The notes under the pieces are model-generated. The model was given only the letters and a program-made list of their open reading frames with translations. It searched no databases and was not told the origin of the DNA. Of a stretch of 64,000 nt of DNA, positions 1 to 11,871 are shown piece after piece. This DNA comes from Sacculina carcini (Eukaryota; Arthropoda; Thecostraca; Sacculinidae). Position 1 is the stretch's first letter, and every line of letters starts with the position of its first letter. Location: positions 7,591,501-7,655,500 of the forward strand of contig OU696588.1 of NCBI GenBank assembly GCA_916048095.2, in the 5' to 3' direction. The translations under genes were made by a program, and so were the position numbers.

Positions 1-2752
1 GTCAGCTTTCAAGAAAATAGTAAGAACACAATATATTCAAACTTATGATTGATACACATGTTGCTTATGCGTATGGGAACATCTTAACAGTGTGGCATGA
101 TGAAAAAGCTTTCATTTTTATTATTAGTTGTATATGTTATATATGTTAATGTATATTGTATGTTGAAAAAGGGCAGTACAAGCCTCCAGGCTTCTTATGC
201 CCGGCCATCCTACATTGCAAATTATCATATATTTTGTGAGTGAATGTTTGTGTTATGTTGGGTTTGGCAAATATATGATGATGACTGAGAGCAGCAAAAA
301 ATATATTTTACAAAGATCAACTGAAAGAATTTCAAGGAAATCCGAAACAACATTGGCGTATAATAAACACTATCCTAGGGAGAAACATAGTAGAGAAAAA
401 CGATCTTTCGGCGATAGGTGGTACTGATCTGGAGATTGCTAATAAGTTTAATGATCATTTTCTCACGGCTGGACACTCTATCAATGACGTATCACGCAAC
501 AATAGCTATATGAAACACCTGAACGAGCCGGCAAACACTTCGTTGTACTTATATCCAACTGATCCAATGGAAACAAGTGAATGTTTAAAAATCCTCAACA
601 AAAATTCTGCAGGTTGTGATGACATTCCGCCTAGAATAATACGCGAAGTACGAGCGTTCATAAGTACTCCTTTATCTCACATTATAAATCTATCTTTCTC
701 GACCGGTGTTTTTCCAGACAATTTAAAAATAGCTAAGGAAGTGCCCGTGTTTAAAACAGGAGATAAAAGCAACATTAATAACTACCGACCAATCTCTCTA
801 TTACCGGCAGTAAGCAAAATAATTGAAAAGTTAATCTCAAGAAGACTAAATAAATACCTAGAAATAATACCTTATTACATGAAAATCAATTCGGATTCAG
901 GCTCAAACTTTCCACAGAAACTGCTATTCTAAAATTTACTTCAGAAATTTACAAAAAATTAGACGAAGGAGCATCTGTAATAGGAATGTTCTTAGACCTC
1001 TCTAAAGCGTTTGATTCATAAGACCATGAGATATTAATAAATAAAAACTTGAAAACATTGGAATTAGGGGACTTTGTTTAAAGCTATTTAAGAGCTACAT
1101 CGAAAACAGATTACAAACAGTATTTTATAATAACCGTTACTCTAAAAATATATTCAAACAAGGGTGTACCCCAGGGGTCGATTCTGGGGCCCATTCTTTT
1201 TCATATATATGTGAATGACCTTTCTAATTCTAGCAAAAAACTAGGCTTCACCCTTTATGCAGATGATACAAATGCAATTTTGGCTAATAATAAAATTGAC
1301 GATTTACGTAGAGAAATACAAGAAAAATTATAACATATACATGAATGGATAATACATAATCAATTGAAACTAAATACTAAAAAATCTAACTTTATACTGT
1401 TCCAAAACAGGTCAAGACCGCACACTCTTCCGACTGTTTATCTAAATGATCAAAAATGGATAGAGTTGGAAAAACAAAGTTCTTCGGCGTTACTATCGAC
1501 GAAAATATAAATTGGAAAGACCATATTGAGCATGTATTTGACAAAATTTCCAAAATTTGTGGTGTTTTATATAAATTAAGATACCAGTTAACGACAGAAG
1601 CCTTAATTAGTATCTACTATACTCTTATATATCCTCATCTAATATATTGTAGCGCAAATTGGTCTTGCACATGGCCGTCCTTCCTTCTTAGAATCAAACT
1701 TATCCAAAACAGAGTTTTACGATGCATTGCTCACAAAAATAAATTCGGATCTATCAGCGATATTTACCAAAATTTAAAAATTCAACAATTCCACACAATT
1801 CGGAACAAATTCTTGATCTTACTCATCATTAAAAATCTAAAATGCAAAAAGTGTAAACACAACATATTCACTCGGGAAAACACTGTAATTAGTACTCGAA
1901 GTAGTTATAATTTAACTCCACCAATATTTTGAACAATGTTATTCAAGTACAGTATTCTGTATTACGGGCCGCAGTTGTGGAATGGTTTGCCGATGTCTGT
2001 GAAGGAATTGCTATATATTGAGAGCGACGTGGAGAATATAAAACAAGCTATAAATGCTTATTATACAAATTTACCCACTTAACTCAGGTCAAAAGTTGTA
2101 TGATGTAGTTATGTTTTGCGATCAATTGTTAAGTATTCGTGAATTTATGGATAAATATGAATCCGGGAATGAGAATAGATATGTACGAATGTGTTTATGC
2201 ATGATGTATTGGTATGTTGTGTGTATATATGTGTCTTTATGTGTTTGCTTCCAAAATATTTGTGTGTTTGCGCATTGTGTGTATGTGTGGGTATGTGTAT
2301 CAAATGTGTGTATGTAATTGAATACGTGTTAGGTGTTGTATGGTAATATGTGTGGAGACGAGTATGTAAGTGATGTACGCGTGCACTTTGTTTGCATATA
2401 GCTGTATGTTTGCGTATTGTTTCATGTGTATATGTGTATGAGAATATGTGTATGAGAATATGTGTACGAATATGTATGGTAGACTGTGGTAGGTATGGTT
2501 ATATGTTTGTTGTGTATCATTGTATATGAATAGTGTTTATACGTGATCGCCCGCGCATGTGTGTGCATTTATATACTTGTGTATATTTAACCTGGCTTGA
2601 TAGCATTATTTCCACCTGTACAAGTGAAATGTAAGCCTGTCTATGAGCATCAGCTCGACTGGTCTTTTGCCAATTGTGATATTCATTGTTTGAACATTGA
2701 ATATTTGTTTGTAGCAATACATAGTTAAATACAAAAAAATACAAATACAATA
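1..2752 (+). mobile_element. 5'-truncated CR1/Jockey-group LINE
   Basis: A non-LTR retrotransposon that enters from the left edge. Its reverse transcriptase remnants run from about 510 to 2081, followed by a TG-rich 3' untranslated region and a short A-rich tail of ATACAA-like units near 2730-2750. The tail is abutted by a TA-flanked mini-MITE at 2753. The clade call rests on RT motifs read by eye (NYRPISLL, GVPQGSILGP, YADD) and on the C-terminal block; CR1 versus Jockey cannot be decided here. The copy is inactive. Confidence 0.8.
510..2081 (+). pseudogene. LINE reverse transcriptase remnant
   Basis: RT fragments appear in order. The 510-932 frame holds the palm region with NYRPISLLPAVSKIIEKL. 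About 970-1030 encodes a MFLDLSKAFDS block ending in a stop. About 1160-1285 encodes GVPQGSILGP and the catalytic YADD. The 1456-1932 frame holds the thumb and C-terminal region, and a YYGPQLWNGLP block continues to a stop near 2081. Several stops and frame changes separate the parts, so no full protein is made. The enzyme would have primed reverse transcription of LINE RNA at nicked chromosomal DNA. The endonuclease domain would lie left of the window. Confidence 0.8.
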
Positions 2753-2829
2753 CATCCAAATAGCGTGAACCTCCAAATAGCGGACTTATTGATCGGTCCT
2801 TTCGAGTCCGCTATTTGGAGCGTCGACTG
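2753..2829. mobile_element. 77-bp palindromic mini-MITE (pogo/Tigger-like ends)
   Basis: TA flanks both sides (2751-2752 and 2830-2831). The right end reads inward as CAGTCGACGCTCCAAATAG, matching the termini of larger family members at 59104 and 61192. The body is essentially a hairpin: CTCCAAATAGCGGACT near 2772 pairs with AGTCCGCTATTTGGAG near 2808. TA duplication and CAGT-type ends are typical of Tc1/mariner-pogo elements. It is too short to encode anything and must have been moved by a transposase elsewhere. Confidence 0.7.
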
Positions 2830-3379
2830 TACATTACATATTGTATTAAAACGCGTAATATCCATGGTCGGACGTATTTTACACCCGATTTAAACGCCTT
2901 GACGACAACTTGAGTTCAGTCAGAGCAGACATCAATTTTGCAGAATTGTAATAACACACGTAAGGGTGTGTTCTGTTGTGCAACACGATACCACGAAGTT
3001 TAATGATGAAAACACTACACTATACCACGAAGTTTGCTCAATCGTAACATATAACATCACACCAGCTCGAATTCGTGCATCGTTTCATTGTATGAGCAAT
3101 CACTTCTTTTGGACAGGCCCAAGTTTCACAGCTCGTTATATAATTGTTCAATACATAGTTGATACTATCAAGCCTTGTCGAATCACATCAATATCGAATG
3201 AAATCAGACACAGAACGAGAGTATGACCTCCCATACGCTACCCCCTGATGCAGTTTGTATCATTAAAATCTGTAATGGCAAAATAGCGTCTACATATGCA
3301 CATAAATCCATACGTTGATCAATCTTGCATATATCGACCGTTTTCACGTGAAAAGTTGTCCTTATCTGAATCACAATTA

Positions 3380-4020
3380 TCAGAAATCACAATTACTGTG
3401 AATTGTTCATTTTCGGTAAATATTTCCTTATTATTTACCATTTCGCATCTTTATTAAATGTTTCTGCCGAAAGTTTTCATGGCCCTAGAAAACTATTCAG
3501 CTGCGCGGCATTCTCCTCTGGAAGCCATGGTTTTGGTAGACTGCAGATTGCAGGAGGGTCCCGTTTCATCAATGGTGCACACTTCAATGGCTTCCGATCC
3601 AATAGTAATCGGAATTGTTAATGGAATTGTAATTGGAATTGTTATACAAAGGTCCATACTCCTGTAATTCTTGTGCGAAGCCCACCAATCTGAGATCCCG
3701 GGCGGTCGCTTAGTTTGCCTATGCCTAAGGCCGGCCATAATAAATCACTCGTCTCTACCAATCAGCCTGCAACAGTCAACTGTTGTTACTCGACAAACTC
3801 GAGTCATTATATTTGACACATCCTTCACTTAGGAATAGCACAGAACCCTCGTTTTCCGCTATTTGGAGGTTTGCTATATGAGAGGGCACCAATAGATGAT
3901 TCCGCTATTTGGAGATATCCGCTGTCTGAATTCAGTACACTAACATGTATTTGATAGACTTTTTATGGGTACAAGGAAGTCTTTCGCTATTTGGAGGTTC
4001 GATATTTGGAGGTTCAATTG
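3380..4020 (+). mobile_element. Fragment of the CTCCAAATAGCGG MITE family
   Basis: The stretch aligns by eye with 59630-60359. Both contain the ATTATTTACCA block, a TAATCGGAATT segment, a CCACCAATCTG segment, the CCAATCAGC...CAACAGTCAACT segment, and then several CGCTATTTGGAGG units. The right terminus is GGTTCAATTG at 4011-4020, followed by TA. No matching left terminus is seen between 2832 and 3380, so this copy is 5'-degraded. 2832-3380 shows no other recognisable feature. No coding capacity. Confidence 0.6.
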
Positions 4021-4487
4021 TATATGCTACGTACAACAAATGGCTGACTGCCACAACAATAACTGCGATAACTACGAATAAATAAATCATATAAATAATG
4101 GTTTATAAATGTAAATTAAAAACACTTGATTAAGCTATGTCCAAGAACCTTGGGCATTGAGTCATTCAAGTCATCTTGGACAGAGATGACTTAAAGATGT
4201 ATGATTTTATTTGCTTGTGCAATTTTATATTTTATTTGACGACATTTTAAAATATTGCATCTTACCCTGACGACATACTCTTCATCTGTCATGTTCTATT
4301 ATTCAATAATTATATTCATTAAACGGCGCAAAAACTGATGTGTACGGCTCCCGAGCAGTTGCAAGCTCAGTGGTTCATATAACTATAATATATTAACTGC
4401 TAGTAGGGGCTAAACGTTGTTTTTATGATATACATATAGATGATATTTGATGCTGACTGATACATTATGATTGTGATTGTTTTCCAA
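4021..4487. other. No gene recognised; possible 3' UTR side of the exon at 4488
   Basis: AT-rich sequence without coherent coding or a recognisable repeat. If the exon at 4488-4684 is real, this is its downstream side; an AATAAA reads on the minus strand near 4210. Confidence 0.3.
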
Positions 4488-4684
4488 CTAACTCGCAGGA
4501 GTCCAAACAGGTGCGTTGATGAGTAAACTTCCGTTTGCCTCTTCCTGTGCACTTGAGTGTTGCGTTGTAGCAGGGTTCTGTCGGATGAACGGATCGCCGT
4601 TGGTTAACGACGTTGCTGTTGAGTTAGAGGAGTTGAACTCGTGCACGTGCTGGGATGACGGAGAATTTGGCAGTCTGTCAAGAT
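4488..4684 (-). CDS. Candidate terminal exon of a host gene
   Basis: On the minus strand a splice-acceptor-like GTGTTGCAG precedes base 4684. The open frame then encodes about 65 residues rich in Ser, Asn and Gln (DLDRLPNSPSSQHVHEFNSS at the start, LLINAPVWTPAS at the end) before a stop at 4488. The composition resembles the large minus-strand host exon at 36.9-38.4 kb. The entry phase (two bases completing a codon) matches that exon's exit phase, so the two could be spliced directly across a 32 kb intron. No domain is recognised. A small hAT MITE sits just upstream in the putative intron. A chance open frame remains possible. Confidence 0.4.
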
Positions 4685-4731
4685 CTGCAACACGCCAACA
4701 ACAGATAAACGTTTCGCCACTGCTGTTCAAC

Positions 4732-4951
4732 CACTGGCGGATCCAGAGGGGAAGCTCAGGGGGCTGAAGCCCCCCAAATGTTTCCATCAACCACTCATAA
4801 CCAAGAGGTTCACTAAGAGGTCAGTAAAAATATTTTTCTGTCAAATTTGTTGATATAATATTATCGCAAAGACACTGCATAATGATGCATGTACATGACT
4901 GATCGCCTCCAAACTTCAGCCTCCCAAAATTGCACTCTGGATCCGCCACTG
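4732..4951. mobile_element. 220-bp hAT-type MITE
   Basis: Terminal inverted repeats CACTGGCGGATCCAGAG (left) and CTCTGGATCCGCCACTG (right) differ at one position. They are flanked by 8-bp target duplications TGTTCAAC (4724-4731) and TTTTCAAC (4952-4959), one mismatch apart. An 8-bp duplication with CA-G-TGGCGGATCCAGA ends is typical of hAT non-autonomous elements. There is no coding. Confidence 0.88.
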
Positions 4952-4959
4952 TTTTCAAC

Positions 4960-5544
4960 ATTGAGCTAGTAGCACATATTGCAAAAACGGTTCAACAAGA
5001 CAGTGAGTATTTTCTGTACTTGCTCGTGATTAATGAGTCGACAAGTTTTCTGAAAAAAATCACAAACACTACATTTAAAGTAGTATTACAGTAGTATTTG
5101 ATATATATTCGACTTAGTAGGAAAGTGACAAGCTTTTTAAAAATCAATGCAATGCAGATTTACAAGTCTCAATAAATCGCGAAGACCGGGTACTTTCGAA
5201 CAGTAAACGCTTTACTGTGCAAATATCGCCTACATAAATATTTTCGTGCAAGACATCATCCAAATGACGTATATACCTGACGTATATACCTGACGTATGA
5301 CGTATATATACAGTGCAAATATCACTTCACTGACCTGTGCATATACATTATTTGCAGGCTATGTGCTGAATTAATGTGTCAGTATCAATAAAGCAGGTGA
5401 TAATGAACAACTTGGTCCGACAATGAACGCAGCAATATAGACACACAATTGAAGGGCAGCCGCACAAGTTGTGCACACAGTTGTACACAATGAATCACCT
5501 CTACTGTAGCCAATACCGACGCCACCACCGTTCCGCCCATCAAA
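4960..5544. other. No gene recognised
   Basis: Non-repetitive AT-rich DNA. The only local pattern is a short TATACCTGACGTA repeat near 5272-5305. Confidence 0.3.
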
Positions 5545-5826
<282 letters not shown>

Positions 5827-7080
5827 CAACCGGTGCATCCGGCCGATGCGCCCCTCGTGAACACATCCCTCACACACCTGCCTTAATGACGCGTTCAAAA
5901 CACAGACAGTGCAGTTGTAGAAATACCGCAGTGTAATCTGCCAATGTGACTGCACGTTGTCTTTGAATTTGTGCCTGTGCGATTATTTGAGCAAACGAAT
6001 TTTAGTCAGAATCTGTTGTTTGACTGATGAGGCTGTTTAAGTGGTGGTATGATGAGATAGTTCCTGAGTATATTAACACTTGCATTAATGGAATTTGCGT
6101 TCTACTTTTAATCTATTTTGTCCTTTTCATTGCGTTGTTCTTTCACCTCATTTTATTTCCAGTGTGCTTTTCCGATGCTATTACTTCTCTCACGCTGTCT
6201 CTTGATGATCAAGTTGCATGTGGAAATGCAGTCATGCAGCCTATAACGTTCGCGCTATATGGTAATTTAATCACATTTCATGATATATGCAAGCATGACG
6301 TGTGTGGACATGCCATTACGATGGCTATGCTAATGTGAGTCAGTCAGCGTTATCATCATGACCGCTAGAGCGTTATCATCATGACCGCTGAGAGCTTCCA
6401 TTTGAATCCTTATGACGGCTTATGTGAGACCACATGAATCAAATGTGCTCTCTTTCAAATACGTTGGCTGGAGTGCTACCAACTTTAACCGTGTTTATGT
6501 GCACACGACAGTGGAAAGACAACACGGTCAGCATTTTGCTTCTATTGTGTCTGGTCAGAGAGAAATGTTTGAATATACGATATAACGTGGACATTTGCAG
6601 TCTGATTCTGGCAGTGCTGGTGATATTCCTGATTTGTCTGCACATGTGAAGTGCGCTCGTGCACACCCAATGTGTTTGTTTCACAAAATGCCTGGTCTGC
6701 GACACCGTTAGCCAAATTCACATGTCTAGGTCACGGTCCACAAGTGAAGCGTGCGTTTCTGCTCGCTTCTCTCCAGACAGCCCTGGGTAATTGTTATCAG
6801 CTGAAATCATGAACGACTCAGCTCTTCATGGTGAGCGAATACTGGAAACCTCATTATTGTGCACATACAACTATTTTAAGTTTATTTCAACTCAACTTCA
6901 TGAGCGCAGCGATCGTATTGCATGGAGAACTGACACTATGGATTGGCAAATTGTGACTGCCTAGTATTGATACTTGTTTCCACCCTTCCGCTGTTGACCT
7001 TTATTCATCGATGACCTTACACTAGCATATGAATTACATTCTCGTTTGTATTTATCATGTATCCATGACTTTTCTCATAC
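5827..7080. other. No gene recognised; short tandem duplication near 6346
   Basis: A 103-codon plus-strand open frame at 6027-6338 has a hydrophobic patch but no recognisable domain, splice context or repeat match. A 20-bp unit (GCGTTATCATCATGACCGCT) occurs twice in near tandem at about 6346-6389. Nothing else is supported. Confidence 0.3.
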
Positions 7081-7256
7081 CAGGACCGGCCCTAAATCAT
7101 TTTAATCCCTAGGCAAAGTGAATTTGTTTACTCCAGATGAGATTGAAAATTAAACAAAATAATTACCGAAAGACAAAATGGTGTAATTTATTAAAAGCAT
7201 ATGCAAATATATTTAGACCAGCTAATTACTGAAATTAATTAAGCTATATTTATACA

Positions 7257-7388
7257 GATGCCATAAGCTTATTGTATTTTAATACAATATTGTTAATTTG
7301 TAATTAATATTGTAATAATGATGATGCCATAAACTTATTGTATTGTAATACAATATTGTTAATTTGTAATTAATATTATAATACAAAA
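7257..7388. repeat. 66-bp tandem duplication
   Basis: A unit beginning GATGCCATAA at 7257 recurs at 7323 with nearly the same sequence. It includes a TTGTATT...AATACAATATTG near-palindrome that can fold. AT-rich and noncoding. Confidence 0.7.
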
Positions 7389-7539
7389 ATGAATGGTAGT
7401 AAAGTCCTGATCATCTCGTGAGTGATAGAGACACTCGACGATTCCTCTTCCCATATCATTGCCAGACTGTTCTGACGTTATTGTGCCATTGTCTTCTCAA
7501 ATTGTTTTCTGATATTTCCAGCTAGAAAAACTTGTTCCC

Positions 7540-7680
7540 GATATACAGTAATCGGAATTATAATGCTATACAAAGCGCTGTCTTCCTTTGTCGTTACTGT
7601 GCGAAGTCCCCACCATTCGGAAGTTATAGACGTCGACCTAGTTTAGCCTAGCCTATGCCTAAAAGCCGGCCTACCACTAA
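7540..7680 (+). mobile_element. Small internal fragment of the CTCCAAATAGCGG MITE family
   Basis: The run from the TAATCGGAATTATAATG block through the CGAAGTCC and CCTATGCCTAA segments to GCCGGCC aligns by eye with 3600-3740 and, more weakly, with 59830-59940. No termini are visible, so this is a decayed internal piece. 7690-8086 shows no further feature. Confidence 0.5.
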
Positions 7681-8094
7681 CAAACACATTATCTTATGGT
7701 ATGCATTAATTATGCATGACCAACCTTTTCTCTCAAACTTATATTATCTTGTATCAATGTTATATTACTCCTAGTCGGAACAATTATTAAAAATCACAAA
7801 CAAGAATCAACACCCAGTTAGAATCAGAAACATTGCGAATGTTAATTATAGGAATGCATTGTTTTAGATTCTACTTCGCCTCCGCCATGGGGGAGAATTA
7901 CAGACGATTGATGGATGATGTATTTGATGACGATGAGTAACTCAGATGCAGTAATATGAAACAATGACGCAGTACAAAAACACAAAATACACACTGAATA
8001 CCCGCGCGCAAAATCCACCGTTCACACAACGCACAATCAACACAACCAACACAATAACACCACTTCTTCCCACTGCTAACCGCTGACACACACC

Positions 8095-10077
8095 TAGTGA
8101 TGCAAAAAAAGTTTTCTTTGGTTGCGGTTTTTGTGTGCAAAATAAACATGTTTTATTTAGTTTTTTTTCAAATTAGCACCAATTGTCATCGGATGTTGGA
8201 TTTTAGTGCATAGAAACGAGTTTAATTGACGTTTTGTTCATCTTTACGTGTCTTATTTCAAAGATAATTTGATAAAAGTATAAGAAAACAAAAATATTCA
8301 TCAATAAATACCTCAGGAGACTGTTTGAAAGTGCATCCGAATCCGGTGGTTTAGGTTTTTTCATTGAGAAGACCCATGTTTTTAAAGATGGTTATAATTA
8401 TGTGGATATTTGAAATAGTTTGTCAGCAGAACAAAACAAATTCATTTAGTAGTCATGTGTTTTTTAAAAGAAACCATGTTTTTATGAAAAAATGCAATGA
8501 TGTTTTTCAAATTGGTTTTAAATTCGTTTTATCAATGGACAGATTCAGAAAATGTTGACAGCAGAACAAGACAAGTTAATTGGTTGGTCATGTGTTTTTT
8601 TGACAAACGTATATTTAACGTTTTTTTAATGAAACTATGTTTTCTAAAACAACAACAACAACAACATCAACAATAACAACATATATTTAATAAAGCGCAC
8701 GATAAAATGCAAAGGCGCGAAAAACATGATAAAAGATAAAAGCTAGCGGAAAAAACAAGAGCAATCAGAGGTAACAACATAAAAAACAGCAAAGAGTACA
8801 AGAAACGTATTTATTCAGAAGAAGAAGCAAGAAGATGTTTGTGGAGAGCAGATGAAAAGGAAGCAAAGGAACTAATCTGATGAAGCTGAGGAGGTAGAGA
8901 GTTGTAGAGGCGAGGCAGAAAAGTAGAAGGACTTGGCCGACCAGGTGGACTCGTTGATGGCGGGAGGGCAGAAGAGTGGGACAGGGTATCGAGATGAGGG
9001 TCGTACTTGAGGTGACAGGAGTTCACGTAGGTAAGATGGGGAAGATGGAGACTTAATAATTTTGACTTAAAAACAGTATCTATGTAAGATAAATTTGATT
9101 GATGTACGTTCAAATACCTTTTGTATAGCAAGTAGCCTGCTGGTAAGTATAAGCGGCTTGTTAAACCACTTGATTAAAACTATTTTTTTAAGCCATAGTT
9201 TTTTTAAAAAAATTTTGAAAAACGGTTTTCGTAGATGTAGAGATTCAGAAAAAAATTGCCGGCATATCAAGGAAAGTTGAACCAAATTAATTGGTTTTTT
9301 ATTAGTAACTTGTTTTTAGAACTGTTTTTATGGATGATGGTTTCTTTGATGTAGTAATTTGTGTTCAAATACCTTTTTGTACATTAAATATATTTCTTCA
9401 GTCGTTTTTTTTCCTACACGAAAATATTGCCCGTTTTTCTGGTCAGAATTGCCACTATGATTAATGCGACCCAATTTTATTCGTAGTCTCATTAGGGACA
9501 CTAAGTTTGTGTGTATATTTGTAGTATTTTGTAAATATTTGCAGTGTTTGTAATTTTATTTTTGCAAATAATTGATCTGCTGAATGAAATGATGAAACTT
9601 ATTATAATCAACGTAGTACATTTCTGGTAGGAAAAAAGTAATATGTAAAAAATAATAAAAAATTATGCCACCTGTTGTTTTTTAAAACAGTCTCAGATTT
9701 TAGCATAAAAAAACGGTTCTCAAACCCTGATTTCTTACACAATGATTAACTCAATAATTGAATGCAAAAATGTACTGTACATAGAAGTGCCGCACAGTAA
9801 TGTGCAAGCAATGATATTAGGGCTTTCGGACACATTATAACAATTATATTGTGCAAATTTAATGATAATTCAATTTGATAGGGTCACTAATAGCATGTAT
9901 AACTCATGTGTTGACACAAAATAATTAATTTAACATACCAAATATATCATTTCCATAATTTGAATTATTTGCATGACTCTTAAAAAACCCAAAAAGAACG
10001 TGTTTTTTGGTCGCGGTTTTTTTGTCAAAAAAACGGGTTTTTAAAAAAAAAGTTGTTTTTTTTAGGTCGCATCTCTA
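8095..10077 (+). mobile_element. Non-autonomous hAT transposon, copy 1
   Basis: The left end TAGTGATGCAAAAAAAG and the right end, read inward as TAGAGATGCGACC, are imperfect inverted repeats of hAT type. They are flanked by identical 8-bp duplications CACACACC (8087-8094 and 10078-10085). Two more copies lie at 20669-22263 and 27491-29030. All share a noncoding, T-run-rich body. Removing the L2 fragment at 8651-9069 leaves about 1.56 kb, the same as the other copies. No transposase frame is visible, so it depended on an enzyme from elsewhere. Confidence 0.9.
8651..9069 (-). mobile_element. 5'-truncated L2-like LINE 3' end inside hAT copy 1
   Basis: On the minus strand the C-terminal RT-side peptide (residues such as LPRLYNSLPPQLH) is followed by a 3' end with an (ACA)n tail, seen on the plus strand as AACAACAACAACAACATC. 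The hAT body reads TTTCTAAAACAGTATC without interruption at about 21244. Here that site is split, with AAAAC on both sides, so this is a clean LINE insertion with a short target duplication. It is related to the fragments at 45.5, 56.0 and 59.2 kb but more diverged. Confidence 0.75.
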
Positions 10078-10134
10078 CACACACCGCCTATCGCCCACAG
10101 TGCTTGTTACATACACGCGTTTCCACGCTTCAAC

Positions 10135-10136
<2 letters not shown>

Positions 10137-10186
<50 letters not shown>
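10137..10186. repeat. CA microsatellite
   Basis: About 46 bp of (CA)n lying just outside the right end of hAT copy 1. Confidence 0.9.
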
Positions 10187-10187
<1 letters not shown>

Positions 10188-10410
10188 ACGACCATTCACA
10201 CTAACACAATGCACTGTTAAACGCGCAGGCAGGAATCCATACATACATACACATATACTGACCGATCAAATGACACCCTTGTTCCCTCTCTCACACACAC
10301 GCACTCACTCACGCTCTATCGCCATTGAAGACTACGCACACATAAACACCCACAATTGTTAAATTATGACACATTTGAAAATATTGTATTTACAAAAAGT
10401 CAATGCAAAC

Positions 10411-10567
10411 CATTTCTGGAACATTTCTGACACATTTCTGAAACATTTCTGAAACATTTCTGAAACATTTCTGAAACATTTCTGAAACATTTCTGAAACA
10501 TTTCTGAAACATTTCTGAAACATTTCTGAAACATTTATGAAACATTTCTGAAACATTTCTGAAACAT
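10411..10567. repeat. 11-bp minisatellite, about 14 copies
   Basis: Tandem AAACATTTCTG units with few variants. Read on the minus strand, three units make 33 bp and give a repetitive NVSEMFQKCFR-type peptide frame. That frame has no start context or flanking coding and is taken as an artefact. Confidence 0.92.
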
Positions 10568-10889
10568 ATATCTGCTGAGTATTGAGTATCTTCTGAATAA
10601 GCAGGTGTTTGTTAGTGTGAACGTTCATGTCCGTGTGCGTTTTGTGTGGGAATTCTGAGGGTTTCGCCGTTCACGCATCATCAACACACACTCTCATGAA
10701 ATAATAACGCACTCATGCACCCGCGCACGCTCACTAAATATTACTGCCTTCACATAGAAGTGCACACGCTCATATGCGCCGAGTGATATATTGAGGTCTC
10801 CAATTGGTGAAGCGTTAACAAAATACTCCTGGAATATGCACCACACGGTAAAGGTTGAATGCACGATTGTGATTTTCTGTATGTATATT

Positions 10890-11018
10890 GTGTATTATGG
10901 CATATAATTATGCATATTGTGTATAGTGTCATATAAGTACGTATATTGTGTATTATGGCATATAAGTATGTATATTGTGTATAGTGTCATATAATTATGA
11001 ATATAGTGTATTGGACCA
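10890..11018. repeat. 29-bp minisatellite with dimeric higher-order structure
   Basis: Four full units and a partial fifth. Two unit types alternate, GTGTATTATGGCATATAA and GTGTATAGTGTCATATAA, so the true repeat is a 58-bp dimer. AT-rich and noncoding. Confidence 0.85.
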
Positions 11019-11029
11019 TACCGATGGTG

Positions 11030-11095
11030 ATTGAAGTAGTTAAATTATGAAAGTTGTGATGTATTTGCCGTGGTCAATAAACTAACTAACTAACA
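11030..11095 (+). mobile_element. Probable LINE 3' tail
   Basis: A short segment ends in AATAAACTAACTAACTAAC, that is, a polyadenylation-like signal followed by a simple (AACT)n tail of the kind that terminates CR1-like LINEs. No coding part remains. Confidence 0.4.
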
Positions 11096-11319
11096 TATGA
11101 GGGTAATGCGCACATGAGTGCTTGTGTGTATATGTGTATGTGTGCTTGTGTGTATGTGTGTAGGTTTATACGAGTGATCATGTAGAAATATTTCAAATAT
11201 TGATCTTCCATACAATAGTACTTCAGAGTGCTGAAAAATATATAAATTTACTGAGTAATCCATGTTTGTCACGATACATTTAGTTATATCGATGTCTGTC
11301 TACTCAACACTAAGTTATC

Positions 11320-11455
11320 CAGCAATCAATCAATCAATCAATTTATTTCCTATAGAGCTCATATAAAACACAAGAGCGAAAATGCCAACTCTCACAAATA
11401 CAACATTGCAAAAAACATAGAATTTACATAGATGACACCAGGAATGAGCTTACAC
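11320..11455 (-). mobile_element. L2-like LINE 3' end fragment
   Basis: Read on the minus strand, a segment with CGCTCTTGTGTTTTATATGA and a TAGGAAATAAATTG block ends in an (ATTG)n tail (CAATCAATCAATCAATC on the plus strand). It resembles L2 3' ends that carry a GCGC/TATAAA stem followed by a simple tail. The body is too short to classify firmly. A short (CA)n lies at 11457-11479. Confidence 0.45.
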
Positions 11456-11480
11456 CCACACACACACACACACACACACC

Positions 11481-11837
11481 GTGGGACACTTATATAATTT
11501 GTTGAATGTTTTGAATTTCGATAATATCAGAATCTTTTTCATATGCTTGCTCATTCATAATATATTTACCAATAACAAAATACAGGCGAACATTTTCAGC
11601 ATGAAACCGCATCGATCTGGGCATATTCATACGAGACTCGTTCATGATTTGGCATCACCCAGGTTTCACACTACACTCTTTAAAAACTGTATCATATGTC
11701 AAGGACCAGACAAAGGGAACAGCTTGCCCGTGTGCTTAAAATCCTTGCTGAACAATGTAACATTGGCTGTATTCCGTGGTAAATTAAGAGCATATCTACA
11801 AAATAGCTGGGCAAATGACTATCCGAGTAATAATTAG
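11481..11837 (+). pseudogene. LINE ORF2 C-terminal fragment
   Basis: The 118-residue frame contains the block typical of CR1/Jockey LINE C-termini (LASPRFHTTLFKNCIICQGP, then NSLPVCLKSL and FRGKLRAYL). It is the post-thumb region of a reverse transcriptase, without any catalytic motif. It ends at a stop just before the 3' tail of the oppositely oriented LINE at 11872, so two LINE 3' ends face each other. Confidence 0.65.
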
Positions 11838-11871
11838 AATTGTATTTGTGTGTGTACGCTTGTAATTGTGT

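Noticed and set aside
6027-6338. 103-codon frame with hydrophobic segment
   Set aside because: No repeat of the frame elsewhere, no splice or start context, and no domain; length is compatible with chance.
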